Both the position numbers and the translations under genes were made by a program. DNA of 64,000 nt from Chelydra serpentina (lineage: Eukaryota; Chordata; Testudines; Chelydridae). Positions 1 to 10,344 of this stretch are shown in pieces (position 1 is the first letter of the stretch; each line of letters starts with the position of its first letter). The DNA lies in NCBI GenBank assembly GCA_037349315.1, contig JBAIAC010000004.1:29825001-29889000 (forward strand), given 5' to 3'. The notes beneath the pieces were generated by a model. That model had not been told where the DNA came from. It did not search any database and worked only from the letters and a program-made list of their open reading frames with translations.

Positions 1-363
1 GGATGGATCCCCAAAGACCTGTTGTATGCCGAACTTGCCTCCAGAAATAGAGCTACAGGACGGCCCCACCTTCGCTTCAAGGATGTTTGTAAGAGGGTCC
101 TGAAGACTGTTCAAATCGACATCAACAGCTGGGAAGAGCTCGCCCAGGACAGATGCAGATGGAGACACGCTCTGACCACTGGATTGAAAACTGGTGAAGA
201 CAAGCTGCGGCAGCTTGCCGAGGAAAAGCGGGTTCAATGAAAAAGGAAGCAGCGGCTCCAACCCACAGCTGACACCGCCTTCAAATGCAGCAAATGCAAT
301 CGAGACTGCCACTCTCGTGTGGGGCTCCACAGCCACAACAGACACTGCACAACCATCAACTAA
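1..363 (+). pseudogene. C-terminal end of a non-LTR retrotransposon (LINE) ORF2, broken
   Basis: The frame is open from base 1 and reads through pieces such as GWIPKDLLYAEL, GRPHLRFKDVCKR and SWEELAQDRCRWR. This pattern (pre-finger linker with a WExxAxDRxxWR motif) is typical of the C-terminus of endonuclease-reverse transcriptase LINEs. An in-frame TGA at 238-240, plausibly a CpG decay of CGA, interrupts it. The same frame then continues to a C-x2-C...H-type finger (FKCSKCNRDC followed by GLHSHNRHC) and a natural stop TAA at 361-363. The catalytic reverse transcriptase lies before base 1 and is not visible. I recognise the protein type but cannot assign the clade (RTE/jockey-like is a guess). 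It is not a host gene. Confidence 0.75.
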
Positions 364-417
364 ACATTCCCCATGGGCGCATATCCATCGTCTCTCGAGA
401 CTATCGGACGCCAACAA
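364..417 (+). mobile_element. 3' UTR and ACAACA tail of the same LINE
   Basis: After the stop codon there is about 50 bp containing the self-complementary GTCTCTCGAGAC and ending in a short CAACAACAG tail. Past about base 418 the sequence is recognisably Harbinger. The LINE therefore seems to have inserted into the Harbinger copy, or to be joined to its breakpoint. The other LINE end is outside the window, so a target duplication cannot be checked. Confidence 0.6.
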
Positions 418-569
418 CAGCAATATGGTGCCCGACATGAAAAAAGGCGCGAAAGGATTTTTTTGCTGCCCCCTCAGTTGCTTTCACGGAGGGAGGGGAG
501 AGCAAGGGTTAGGCTCCTGTCCTTCTAGCAGCAGATGGTACAATATGCTTGCGATCCATCATCATCGCC

Positions 570-646
570 TGGCCCCCTCAAGGATTGAACTCACAACCCC
601 AGGTTTAGCAGGCCAACACTCAGACCGCTAAGCTATCCCTCTGCCC
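570..646 (-). repeat. tRNA-like module 1 in Harbinger arm
   Basis: On the minus strand this reads GGGATAGCTTAGCGGTCTGAG...GAGTTCAATCC...GGGGGCCA. It contains an A-box-like TAGCTTAGCGG and a good B box (GTTCAATCC). The acceptor and anticodon stems pair poorly, so it is a tRNA-derived sequence, not a functional tRNA gene. It corresponds to the module at 49681-49757. Confidence 0.75.
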
Positions 647-873
647 ATGTTCCAGACAGTACTGAATCTCCATTAAACAAAACGTAAAAAAGAGAATGAC
701 CAGAGTCATTCTGGTCACTCCCATTTATGTCCAAGCGCTCCCGGCCAGCCACACCATAGGCTGGCCAGGAGCACACAGGGGACGATGATCATTTGTGGCA
801 TATTGCACTATCTGTTGCTAGAAGGAAAGGAGCTTCTGCTGTGTAGTCCCGCGACTACTAGCCTGAGGCAAAA

Positions 874-950
874 TGCCCCCCTCAAGGATTGAACTCACAA
901 CCCCAGGTTTAGCAGGCCAACGCTCAGACCACTGAGCTATCCCTCTGCCC
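874..950 (-). repeat. tRNA-like module 2 in Harbinger arm
   Basis: This is a second copy of the same tRNA-like sequence, about 304 bp from the first and in the same orientation. It has TAGCTCAGTGG as A box and GTTCAATCC as B box. It corresponds to the module at 49386-49462. Confidence 0.75.
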
Positions 951-1391
951 GTATTATAGCAGGAGTGAATCCCCACTAGACCTAATGTCCAGGCGTACGC
1001 TGGAGATGTACGGTCATTGTGAGCTGAGCAGGCTCCATGCTTGCCGTAGCAACCCTGGAAAAAAGGTGCGAAAAAGGTTGCTTTCAGGGAGGGAAGATGG
1101 CTTGTGAGATGTACCCAGAACCACCAGCGACAATGTTTTCTGCCCCATCAGGCTTTGGGATCGCAACCCAGAATTCCAATGGGCGGCGGAGACTGCGGGA
1201 AATGTGGGATAGCTACCCGCAATGCAACGCTCCGAAAGTCGACGCTAGACCCGATACTGTGGACACAGTCCGTCAAACTAATGGCCTTAATGGTCTTTAG
1301 TGGGGACACACAGAATCGATTCCATAAAACCGGGTTTTAAAATATCAACTTCTATAATTTCGACCTAATTCTGTAGTGTAGACGTACCCTT

Positions 1392-4300
1392 TGAAACTTA
1401 ATAGGTAACAATAGAGTCAGTGGGAAAAACCGAATCACATATTTTTCATAAAGATGCAGAAGTTTCCCATGTTCTTCACACAAATCATCTAGACTGTACT
1501 CCAAACAATTGCATTAGCATTTTGTCCCATACATAAGTATGTTCTAGAACTATCTAGCAAGTTTCCAATGTGAGTCACATCAACTTAGTTTCAGTCCACT
1601 TCCTAGCCGACATGGAGCAAATCCCAAAAGACACCCTCCCTTGTATGGAGGCAGAACTATCCTCTAACCTCCAGCTAAGAATCAAAACACGTTGGCAGGA
1701 TAAATGCAAGGTCATTGCCCAAATTGTACCTGTTCTATTCTTTTTAATTAAAAAAAATGGTCTCACCCACTCATAAACTCAACATACCAAGTAGATGTGC
1801 AGGGGATTGACAAACAACTGATTATAAAAGCCATTGTTAACCCTAACATTGACATATCTTCCAAAATGACAAGTGCAAAGACTCCGTATTAATATTACTT
1901 TAATCTTGTTTCTCTCTACATATAACTCCATGCTGTGGTTTGTTTCTGACACTGATCTGTCCGTTGTGCTTTGTGGACTGGAACTAATGCCTATGAGTCT
2001 TGCACTCACACTCCTTTTCTTTTCTTTATCCCAATAAAAATTATTGTAATGACTGCAACCACGGTGTTATGAGCAAAACTCCTCTGTTTTTCATATCTGG
2101 CTCCCCCTCAAGAGGTGAAATTGGGAGATGGTTCCATTTTATGAGTAATCATTCTTGCTGAAAGAGCTACCATGAGGGATAGAAAGAGGTCAACAGAAAG
2201 TCTGCTTCTGTCAGTAGGTGCAGCAATTGGTGTTGAACAAGAGATGGCTAGGAGAATACCAAGTTGAAGAGTGGAGAATAGGAGATAAAACAAATATCCA
2301 TTTTAAGAGGTTTATCATCTCCCCCCTTTTTTTCTCATTAACGGTGCAAGAAGAACACAAACAGAAAAAAACGAGGGTAAATCTATGTGCTCAAATAGAA
2401 ATATAGTGCAATTAGAGTAATACACAAGGCTTAATCAAGGCCTTTATTACAGTATAAACCAGGAATGTGGATTTTACTTAATGGGGACGGTCACTTGTAT
2501 GATATTCTAGGGAAATAGAATACTGTTCCTGAAGAAAGAAATTATATTTGCCTACTCACTACTATACCAGGGAGTTTGAAGTGAGGATGGATGAAATGGA
2601 TCAGACAAAATGAGGATGGGGCTGAACAATGATCTGAATTGTCCGGTGACCCAAACTGAGCAAGACTCTTATTAAGCGGCCTCCTAATCAGTACCCATGG
2701 TCTGATTTGGTAGTTACAGATCTTATTACCTTTGCTGATAGCATCTTGTCTCCACGGAATGTTGGTATCTGTTTGTTTAGCAGTCTTTGTTAGACTGGTT
2801 GACATATCCTCTTCTTGCATGCTTTAAGGCTTCCCTATGGTCAGATATGCAACTCATTTTGTCTCTGATTCAGCAAAAGTACTTATCCACATGGCTGTGT
2901 TCCAAGGGTGTCAACCCATTAGAGCACTTCAAGTTAAACATGTGCTTTGCCAAAACAGGGTATCTGATACCACGTGTTCAGGGAATTCTAGTGTCTACAA
3001 CTTTCAAAACAGAGTTTGACCCAACAGAATGGTAGACCTGCTCAGCACTGCATCAGAGAATTTGTGGCACTTCAGCAAGTGGTGGGGGGGAGTTTTCTGC
3101 TGAATCCAGGAATCAAAGATTTGAGGTGGAAAAGAGCTACCCATGTAACACTAATTCATCCTCCAACCAATGTAGGATTATCCCCTATTTTCCAGTCGTT
3201 GGTCCAGTCTATATTGTCACTGTCTCAAGCAATGAGTCTGACATCTTTCCCTTGTATGAGGTGTTGTTGAAACCCAGTCTAATAGATTGTGCTGATAAAT
3301 GGTCATTTTAAAAAAACACATCCCATTATTTCTAACCCCTTGGACCAAATCAGAAAATCCCCCTGCTTTCCAGGTGATTATGCCCCTCAAACATTGGTAG
3401 ATTGACATACCCCCTTTTAGTTGTCCCTTAGTTGAACTACTATATAAAAATTGTGAAGTTCATTTAATTGCAATTGGTAAAGCAATACAGCTTCTTGCAG
3501 AGACTGGACTGAGTCAAGCACAGATGGGAAAGATGTAGAGAGGGTAATGTGAAGAACCGGAGAGGAGAAAAACAATGACCTAAAGTCAGTTGATCTAAAC
3601 CATGTTCACAGAGAATGGTTGAGTGAGTTGTGGGGTATAACCTTACCTAAGATCCAATACCTAACCCTATCTTTTTGCTTCAAATGGTTTGCTGAATAAA
3701 TGGAATATATTAAAAAAATATTCTGGATTCAATCCTTGGGTTTCATCCAGCTTTGCTAAAGCAAACGTTAATGAACCTTGAAGCTTAAGTGATCCTAATT
3801 ATCATTAGATTTGACATAATCCTCAAAGTAGGACAAACATCCCAAAAAAGCAGATTTCAAAAAGTCAGAATTTCATGGCATGTGGAATGAATTGAATGTT
3901 GATGATGAGGCACAGTTGCTGTAGTTACTGTAGTTAGAATGTCTACAAATTTAAAGTGCGAGAAAACATACACACATAGTGGCAAACGGCTGTGAATGAT
4001 GGGGCTGTAGTTCTATGTAGGGGTTGTAATGAGTGATTTTATAAAACCACAAAGGAAAAGCTCAAGTAGTTTATTTATTCATTGAGACCATAAAATGAAA
4101 TTATAGCTCCATAATTCAAAAGGGTCCTAATTTTTATTTGACCCAGCTTTAAAAATAATATTTCCCCTAGGTGGTTCTTTCCCCCTCTCCTCCCTTATCT
4201 CTTCTCTGTTAATTCTATCCATCATCTCATCTCTTCTTCCTTCTGCACTGAAGAATCCAGCAAAGCTCAGGTGACTTCTACTGTAAAAGTCACCCAGAGC

Positions 4301-4637
4301 AGCATACATTTGAAGAGCCACTTTAAGGCAATTAAATGCAAGGTAAGGAGGCGAGAGAAATTATTTCATGCATTTCAATAATTCTCAGGTCTGAGGTCCC
4401 TTCTTTGAATTATCCCTTCTTCCATGACTATGTTACAGTGGGTCGGATCCTCAGTTGATGTAGATCAGGGTAGTTGCACCTAGGATTTGACCCCGGGTAT
4501 TCAAATGTGAAATTGAGATAAGATTCACTTGGTGCACCTCTATAAATGTTTTAAACAATCATTTCATACCTCAAGTCAAATAATCATTTTATTAAAAATG
4601 TAGTTTAGCCCAGTTAAAAGAATCTACTTTTTAATTA
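1392..4637. other. AT-rich non-coding stretch, no gene seen
   Basis: No reading frame here resembles a known protein, and I see no clear element ends. There are homopolymer runs (A8 near 1750, T7 near 2327, G7 near 3083). Around 4435-4510 there is a faint match to the old sauropsid repeat that recurs elsewhere in the window (36.5, 41.4 and 56.2 kb). Confidence 0.6.
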
Positions 4638-4638
4638 T

Positions 4639-4695
4639 GTTATGTGCCCACAGCCACAAAGGGAATTAGTGTTATGTGCCCACAGCCACAAAGGG
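4639..4695. repeat. Local direct duplication of 25 bp, period 32
   Basis: The string starting GTTATGTGCCCACAGCC is present at 4639-4663 and exactly again at 4671-4695, separated by AATTAGT. The second copy runs straight into the tRNA-like SINE head. The duplication therefore sits between the upstream SINE target duplicate (ATTAGTGTT at 4665-4673) and the SINE body. Confidence 0.9.
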
Positions 4696-4900
4696 GGAGG
4701 GATAGCTCAGTGGTTTGAGCATTGGCCTGCTAAACCCAGGGTTGTGAGTTCAATCCTTGAGGGGGCCATTTAGGGATCTGGGGCAAAAAAATCTGTCAGG
4801 GGACAGCACTTGGTCCTGCTAGTGAAGGCAGGGGACTGGACTTGATGACCTTTAAAGGTCATTCCAGTTCTAGGAGATTGGCATATCTCCATTTATTTTT
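4674..4900 (+). mobile_element. Tortoise-type tRNA-derived SINE (Cry-like)
   Basis: The head at about 4696-4768 is tRNA-like: an A box in TAGCTCAGTGGTTTGAG and a B box GTTCAATCC, then TTGAGGGGGCCA. It is followed by GGGGACAGCACTTGGTCCTG, GGACTTGATGACC and TTCCAGTTCTAGGA, which resembles a CR1 3' end. This head-plus-CR1-tail structure is known for cryptodiran polIII/SINEs that borrow CR1 machinery. The 9-bp ATTAGTGTT occurs at 4665-4673 and 4901-4909 and fits a target-site duplication. If so, the element includes 22 extra 5' bases copied from the adjacent flank. Confidence 0.85.
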
Positions 4901-5209
4901 ATTAGTGTTGGCGCTGGGAAAAGAACTCAAGAGTTCCGGGCATCCAGTTCTACTTGATCACCCACCCTCTCAGAGAAGGTCTGGAATGGGAGACTGATAC
5001 TTGCAAGCCAGCTCATGTTGCTCCATCTTGTAGCCTCCCCTTCCAACAAGACCTGCTGTTGTAGCACTCTGTTTCAGTTTCCCCCACCTCAGGCTCTTGA
5101 CCAGGGACTTTGCAAACTCCTCATTGGAGTAGCACCCTCAGTTAGAGCTCATTGATTGAGATAAAAATGTCTTCCCACTCAAAGGCAAAGCCCTCAGAGT
5201 CCAAATCTG

Positions 5210-5328
5210 ACAATGGCCAACTAGACTAGACGTCATAACCAAAGGCCGTTGTGGGTGGTGGCCTTTGATATATAGGAGTCAGACTAGATGATCTACTGGT
5301 CCCTTCTGATCTTAAACGCTATGATTAT
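5210..5328 (+). mobile_element. CR1 3' end fragment
   Basis: It contains GGAGTCAGACTAGATGATCT, GGTCCCTTCTGATCTTAAA and CTATGATTA, the conserved 3' terminus of a CR1 LINE subfamily. It is 5'-truncated, as most CR1 copies are. Confidence 0.75.
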
Positions 5329-5789
5329 CTTCTGCCACCCTCAAGGCTCCTTGTCCATGTTGACTTTCAGCAATGGTCTATCTCACCATGTCCTTATTAA
5401 ACATAAGCAAGTGTAATTTCAGCCCCCTTCCTGGGCACCCTTCTGCATACTCCCTGCCCCTCCCCACCTCACTCTTTTCACTGAGCACTGACTCCCAGGG
5501 CTTTCTCCCCAGAGGCACTTTTTCTGAGCAGATTCACACTGCATCCCTCCTCCCCCCAGCACTCCCTGTGCTCTTCCCATGCAAGCTCTTCCTAAGGAAC
5601 ACTGTCTCTTCCTCAGCTGCATCTGACTAATGAACAGGGCTGGCTAGACCAGGCTTCCAACCCTTAAAAGCGACAGACCGCCCTGTTACAGTTACCAGAT
5701 TAGGCTGGTAGTGGTTGAAGTCATTACCCTCTTATAGTTATTTGATGGCCTTTATAAAAGGATTTAGTGGTCTGAGTCTAATTCTTAAT

Positions 5790-5910
5790 TTTTAAATTGC
5801 AGGTTTGTTCAGTTTGTACAGTGCCTAGCACAATGGAGTACTAGTCCATGACTGGGGCTGCTAGGTGATCTGGAAATGATTCTCTTATAACAACAATAAA
5901 GTAACTTAGG
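5790..5910 (+). repeat. Old MIR/CORE-SINE-like tail
   Basis: TTTGTACAGTGCCTAGCACA followed by GACTGGGGCTGCTAGGTG and a run of ACAACAATAA matches, by memory of the family, the 3' part of an ancient sauropsid SINE (a GCACAATGGGGCC...AATAATAA-type tail). It is strongly decayed. Confidence 0.5.
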
Positions 5911-6096
5911 TGATCCAGCAAAACACTTAGGGCCCTGGATGGGACTACTCACATTCTTAAAGTTATGCACGCTCTAAAACCCTTTGGTGGATCAGGGTCT
6001 TCAGTGCATATGCAAAAGTGACAACAGAAGGGTGTTAATGTATATTTCATAAGGAAGGCAAATCCCCAGGTTCTAGTATTAGGAGCTACAGTCACA

Positions 6097-6325
6097 GGCC
6101 TGTTTATAGAGTCAGAGAAATGTAAGGCTGGAGGGGACCTGGAAAAGTCATAAATCCCAGTCCCCTGTGCTGAGACAGGACCAAATGAACCTACACTGTC
6201 CCTGACAGGTATTTGTCCAACCTATTCTTAAAACCATCCTTTGATGGGGATTCCACAACCTTGCTTGGAAGCTTAACTATCCTCACAGCTAGGGAATTTT
6301 TCCTTAATATCTAACCAGTTCAATT
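6097..6325 (-). mobile_element. CR1 3' region fragment
   Basis: Read on the minus strand it ends in TCCAGCCTTACATTTCTCTG. Further upstream it encodes degenerate CR1 C-terminal text (GGTATTTGTCCAACCTATTC and CTTAACTATCCTCACAGCTA on +). It is 5'-truncated and old. Confidence 0.7.
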
Positions 6326-6329
6326 ATGT

Positions 6330-7334
6330 CCATTTAGAAGCATGGTCTAGTAGTCTGATTACAGGAGTGGGGACCAGATTCTCAAAGTTGTTTAGGCACC
6401 TAATTCCCATTGCAATCAATTAGAGTTAGGTGCCAACATACCCTTGAGAATCTGGGTCTGGGAACCATTAACACAATATTCTAAACCTGGTAGTCATTGG
6501 TTTGCACTGCAACTTGCACAAACTACTACTCTTCCGGCTTCAGGTTTCCATGTGTAAAAGAGAGATAATACTTCTGTAAGTCACAGGGCCATTGTGAGTA
6601 TTAAGGAGTCAGTGACTGTATAGTAACACATGGGCCTGATGCTACAAGGTGCTGAGTGCCTCCCTGGAAGAAGCTGCAAGCTCTCCACTCCCATTATCAT
6701 TAAGGGTGCTCAGCACATTAGAGCAGATGCTCACTGCCTTGCAAATGGGGGCTCTATCAAGGCTAAGCATTATTATTCTCACTTCCAGGATGTAGAGATT
6801 TTGAAGCCTTCTTTACTTTGCAGTACTTATCTATTTACTGCCAGTCATCAGCCCGAGCTTTTTGCAGGACACTAAATCAGCAGCTCAAAATGCTCTCTGG
6901 AGCCTTTGCTGCCAGAGGTGCTGACTGAATGCAGTAGAAAAGTCAGACTGTCTCAGCAGAGGTAGGAAGGATTAACACAGACATCTGTTTCCCCACTAGT
7001 GCTACGTTCATGAATGCCAGTCACACAAATATGTCAGGCGTGCTACGAGGGATGAAGAACATTCACATCCTGAAGAAGGAGGGATGCATAAGTTATAGGC
7101 TAAATAAACTCAGGCGAGTGACAGAATAACTCTGAAAGTCTCAGCTAGCAATAAAAGAATGCACAGATGCAGTAGACAACTTTTCCATGAAAACACCCTG
7201 CCATCTTAGAACCAAATTTTGTACATAAAATATCTGTATGTCTTTATTAGAGAAATATGAGATTTGAATTCAGATTTATGGTGAAAGTATGACAAATATC
7301 AGCTGTTGTCAATCATTTTCAAAATGGCTCTTCA
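6330..7334. other. Non-coding stretch, no gene seen
   Basis: I see no supported gene or element ends. The 81-codon frame at 6630-6875 has no recognisable protein features. Confidence 0.6.
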
Positions 7335-7862
7335 AGAGACAAGATATTGCTATGATAGATATATGATATGATAGAGGTCTATAAAATCATGAGTGGTCTA
7401 GAGAAAGTAAATTAGGAAGTGTTATTTACTCTTTTTCATAATACAAGAACAAGGGGCCACCCAATGAAATTAATAGGTAGCAGGTTTTAAAACAAACACA
7501 AGAAAGTATTTTTTCACGCAACGCACTGTCAACCTCTGGAACTCCTTGCCAAGGGTGTTGTGAAGACCAATACTATAACGGGCTTCAAAAGGGATCTAGA
7601 TAGATTCATGGAAGATAGGTTCATGAATGGCTATTAGCCATGATGGGCAGGAATGGTATCCCTAGCCTCTGTTTGCCAGAAGCTGGGATTGGGTGACAGG
7701 GAATGGATCACTTGATGATAACCTGTCTATTCATTCTCCTTGGGGGACATGCCATTGGTCACTGTCAGAGGACAGGCTACTGGGCTTCATGGACCTTTGG
7801 TCTGACCTAGTATGGCTGTTCTTATGTTCTAAAAATCTGCATCTCAGATTCCTATAGAAAAG
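7335..7862 (+). mobile_element. CR1 3' fragment with decayed ORF2 C-terminus
   Basis: It reads as the end of CR1 ORF2 (GLEKVN, HPMKLIGSRF, FFHATHCQPLELLAK, TGFKRDLDRFME) and then the 3' UTR (TACTGGGCTTCATGGACC, TTTGGTCTGACC, TATGGCTGTTCTTATGTTCT). Stops and small indels break the frame. The reverse transcriptase core is missing through 5' truncation. Confidence 0.85.
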
Positions 7863-8563
7863 CATTCAAACTGAAGAAACTTCCGGATGTATTTATAGCC
7901 TTACTCAATTCAGAACTGAAAAGTATCTATGAAAATTCTAGGTCAAACCCACAGTAGAGACAGAATAGTAAACCATAAACCAATTAATTTTTTTTGTTAT
8001 GGTGGAAGTTTGGAAACTATTTTAAGTGATCAAATATGGAAATATTTGGAAAAGCACATTTTGATTTAGGATACTGCAGCTTGAGTTTTGAAAAATAAAT
8101 AGTCTCATCTTATTAATTAAACTCAAAGATTTAGAATAATCATTGGACCAGATTTCCTGTGGTGAGACTTACTTAGGAAATAGAGAAAGATGCTTCAGTA
8201 AAGAGCTATCTATAAATACCTAAAACAGACACGCAATATTTTTCTGTAGACTTCAAAAGGAGGGGCAGAAAGTGACCAGGGTTGAAATGAAACCCACCTA
8301 TAGTGTTGATTTCACTCACAGGGGAGAGTTTTACCCTGCCAGTGTAAACATTCCATTTGACTACTGCTCTTCTAAAAAGCAGGAAGTTAAAAGTATTCTG
8401 TGTGCATAATTAAGCCTCTCTATGCTGGAAGACATCAGAAGACAAAGGCGCAAGGCTGAACTTGGAATCCAGTTTATTCAACTTTTATTCCCCCCCCCCC
8501 ATAATGGTGTTCACTCACTGAAAAAGCACCTCCCCTTGTTCAGGTGTGGCATAGCATGCCCAC
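7863..8563. other. Non-coding stretch with a C10 run
   Basis: No gene is seen. There is an uninterrupted run of ten C at about 8491-8500. Confidence 0.6.
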
Positions 8564-9381
8564 CTGAAGAAGACAGCAGCTAAAGTTAAGACACGCAACA
8601 ATCTTCTTAGCAAACTGACAGGTTCGTCATTGGGTGCTTGTGCTCATGCTCCAACTTTGTGGATGTCAGCTCTTGCCACATCTTATTCAGTGGCAGAGTA
8701 CTGCGCACCACTTTGGAGTGGATCGTCACACTGCAAACTGGTGAATACGCAGTTACATGCCACCATGTTGGGGTTGGTCCTGCTTTGAGCAGGGGGTTGG
8801 ACTAGATGACCTCCTGAGGTCCCTTCCAACCCTGAGATTCTATGATTCTATGATCTCCGGCACTTTGTGTCCAACTCTACTCCCATGGCTCCCAGTTCTG
8901 AGCAATATTGCTCCTCCTCATATCAGACGAGAGATTGCCACTGGCAAGTTACTGGAGAAAGTACGTGCCAACTCAAGCCTGATGCTGCACAATGACCTTT
9001 TAAAATCACCAGCTGCACTTTTGCCATCACGTCGCCCATCATGGTCTCATCCGCCACACCAGGATCTGGTGAGAGGAATGGATATCTGTTATAATCCCCA
9101 ACCAGTCCCTCATCGCCAACCCCACAATTTGCCCATCCGGTTTTGACCTGCCCCATCACCAGTGGTCCCTGTTGAACAGATTCCGAACCGGGCAAGGTCT
9201 CTGTGCAGCCAATCAGTACCCCTGGGGTCCTCATGACAGCCCTTTCTGCAGCTGCGGCACAACACAGATGCACATTGTCGATGAATGCCTGCTGACTAGG
9301 TTCAGCGGTGGCCTAGAAGAACTGCAGCACGCCACTGAAGATGCCATCGCTTGGCTAGACGACTATGCACATGCTAAATAA
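8564..9381 (+). pseudogene. LINE ORF C-terminal fragment, interrupted by a CR1
   Basis: The reading text is KVKTRNNLLSKLTGSS, then SVAEYCAPLWSGSSH and NTQLHATM. After an insertion it continues ISGTLCPTLLPWLPVLSN, IAPPHIRREIATGKLLEKV, then with frame changes HQWSLLNRFRTGQGLCAA, DSPFCSCGTTQMHIVDECLL, and ends WLDDYAHAK before TAA at 9379-9381. This is the classic post-RT region of jockey/CR1-group LINEs, with a terminal C-x-CG...H-x3-C cluster. No reverse transcriptase core is present. At least one frameshift and the nested CR1 show it is dead. The 129-codon ORF starting at 8757 is a chimera of CR1 tail and this LINE. Confidence 0.8.
8768..8853 (+). mobile_element. CR1 tail nested in the LINE fragment
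   Basis: It runs from TTGGGGTTGGTCCTGCTTTG through GGGGGTTGGACTAGATGACC and CCTTCCAACCCTGAGATTC to two ATTCTATG repeats. This is the standard young turtle CR1 3' terminus, cut to about 86 bp. It separates codons for ...LHATM from ISGTLCP... of the host LINE, so it inserted after that LINE. Confidence 0.9.
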
Positions 9382-10204
9382 ATAATAATGAATAGCAGCT
9401 TTCTCCCATATGGTGCCCCAAGTAACATTCACTCCATCACTGCTGTGGTCTTCCTTCCCATGGTTCACAGTGTTCTGTCTCTGTGACTCAGTCCTCTGGC
9501 TAGGTCACTGTATAGTCCCCTCTTCTGTGGTATCAAAGTGTTGCCAGGCCAGCTGTCCAGATGGCACCTCTGACACTCCGGTGCCACTTCCCAGTGTCTG
9601 GTAAGGGAATGGAAGCCACATGGGGTTCCAGTCCAGGGACACTTTAACCAGCAGTCAAGGTCTACACAGTCCCCCTCCTTGGTGCTGTTTCCACTGGGCT
9701 TCTCAGGCTTCCCCCAATTCCTCCCTGGTCATTTGTCCAAGCTTCCACTTCTTGTAAGCTTATTTTTTGTGTTTAAGATCAGCAAGGATTTCACTGTTAA
9801 ACCAAGGAATCCAATGAATCCATAGTGTCAGATCTTTAAACCATTATCTGCTAAGAGCTTTAAATGTATATGTGATGGGTGTGAGATTTATCAGTACATT
9901 TAGATGCGCACACACTTCAGAGCTTGCATGTGTGCCAGTTTGTTTATTGTGTGTATCTTATAGACTAATAAATAACCATACTTCAACAGGCAGCTTTGCA
10001 TATGGACACAGACTAATGTATTATTGTAATACATATATCTCATACAATGCATTGTATTTTCCTAATAAAACAAGTTATTTTTTATATATTTGAAGGATAC
10101 AAAAGTAGGTTGAAAATTGGGGGAGGGAAACAATGCTGTGTGTAAAACTCAGGATTTTTTTTGAAATCAGTTAAAATTGAAAACAAAGGGGATTACAGAT
10201 TTAG
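9382..10204. other. Non-coding stretch, possibly old LTR-element DNA
   Basis: No frame looks coding. The relatively GC-rich 9400-9760 (CTGTGGTCTTCC, GGGCTTCTCAGGC) has the texture of decayed LTR-element DNA, but I see no ends. 9870-10090 is AT-rich. Confidence 0.4.
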
Positions 10205-10344
10205 GAATGGATCACTTCATATGTGAGATATGGAACCCTGCATCTATCAGAGATGGGGAAAGAACACTGCATATGTCAGAGATCTAACTTCATATATCTG
10301 ATATAGGTATGGAGCTCTGCATGTGTCAAAGATGGGGTGTAGCC
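10205..10344 (+). repeat. Decayed ~30-bp tandem array, block 1
   Basis: Successive diverged units share a core like CTCTGCATATGTCAGAGATG followed by GGGATAGAG. Examples are CACTGCATATGTCAGAGAT at about 10268 and GAGCTCTGCATGTGTCAAAG at about 10312. The same unit recurs at 11.5, 15.8-16.3, 18.3-18.5 and 18.75-18.85 kb. Confidence 0.7.

Larger units (their letters stand above)
418..1389 (-). mobile_element. Partial PIF/Harbinger element, left arm, reversed
   Basis: Read on the minus strand from 1389, this begins GGGTACGTCTACACTAC and follows the left arm of the large element at 48933 almost segment by segment. It has the AATTAGGTCGAAAT subterminal stretch, the CCCGCAGTCTCCGCCGCCC block, two tRNA-like modules, the GACCAGAGT/ATTCTGGTC palindrome and the CATGAAAAAAGGCGC end. 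It stops at the LINE junction near 418, before the transposase frame. One internal stretch of about 50 bp present in the 49.8-kb copy is absent here. The outer flank shows TTT rather than a clear TWA duplication. ORF-like stretches at 1037-1340 are the non-coding arm read through. Confidence 0.85.
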
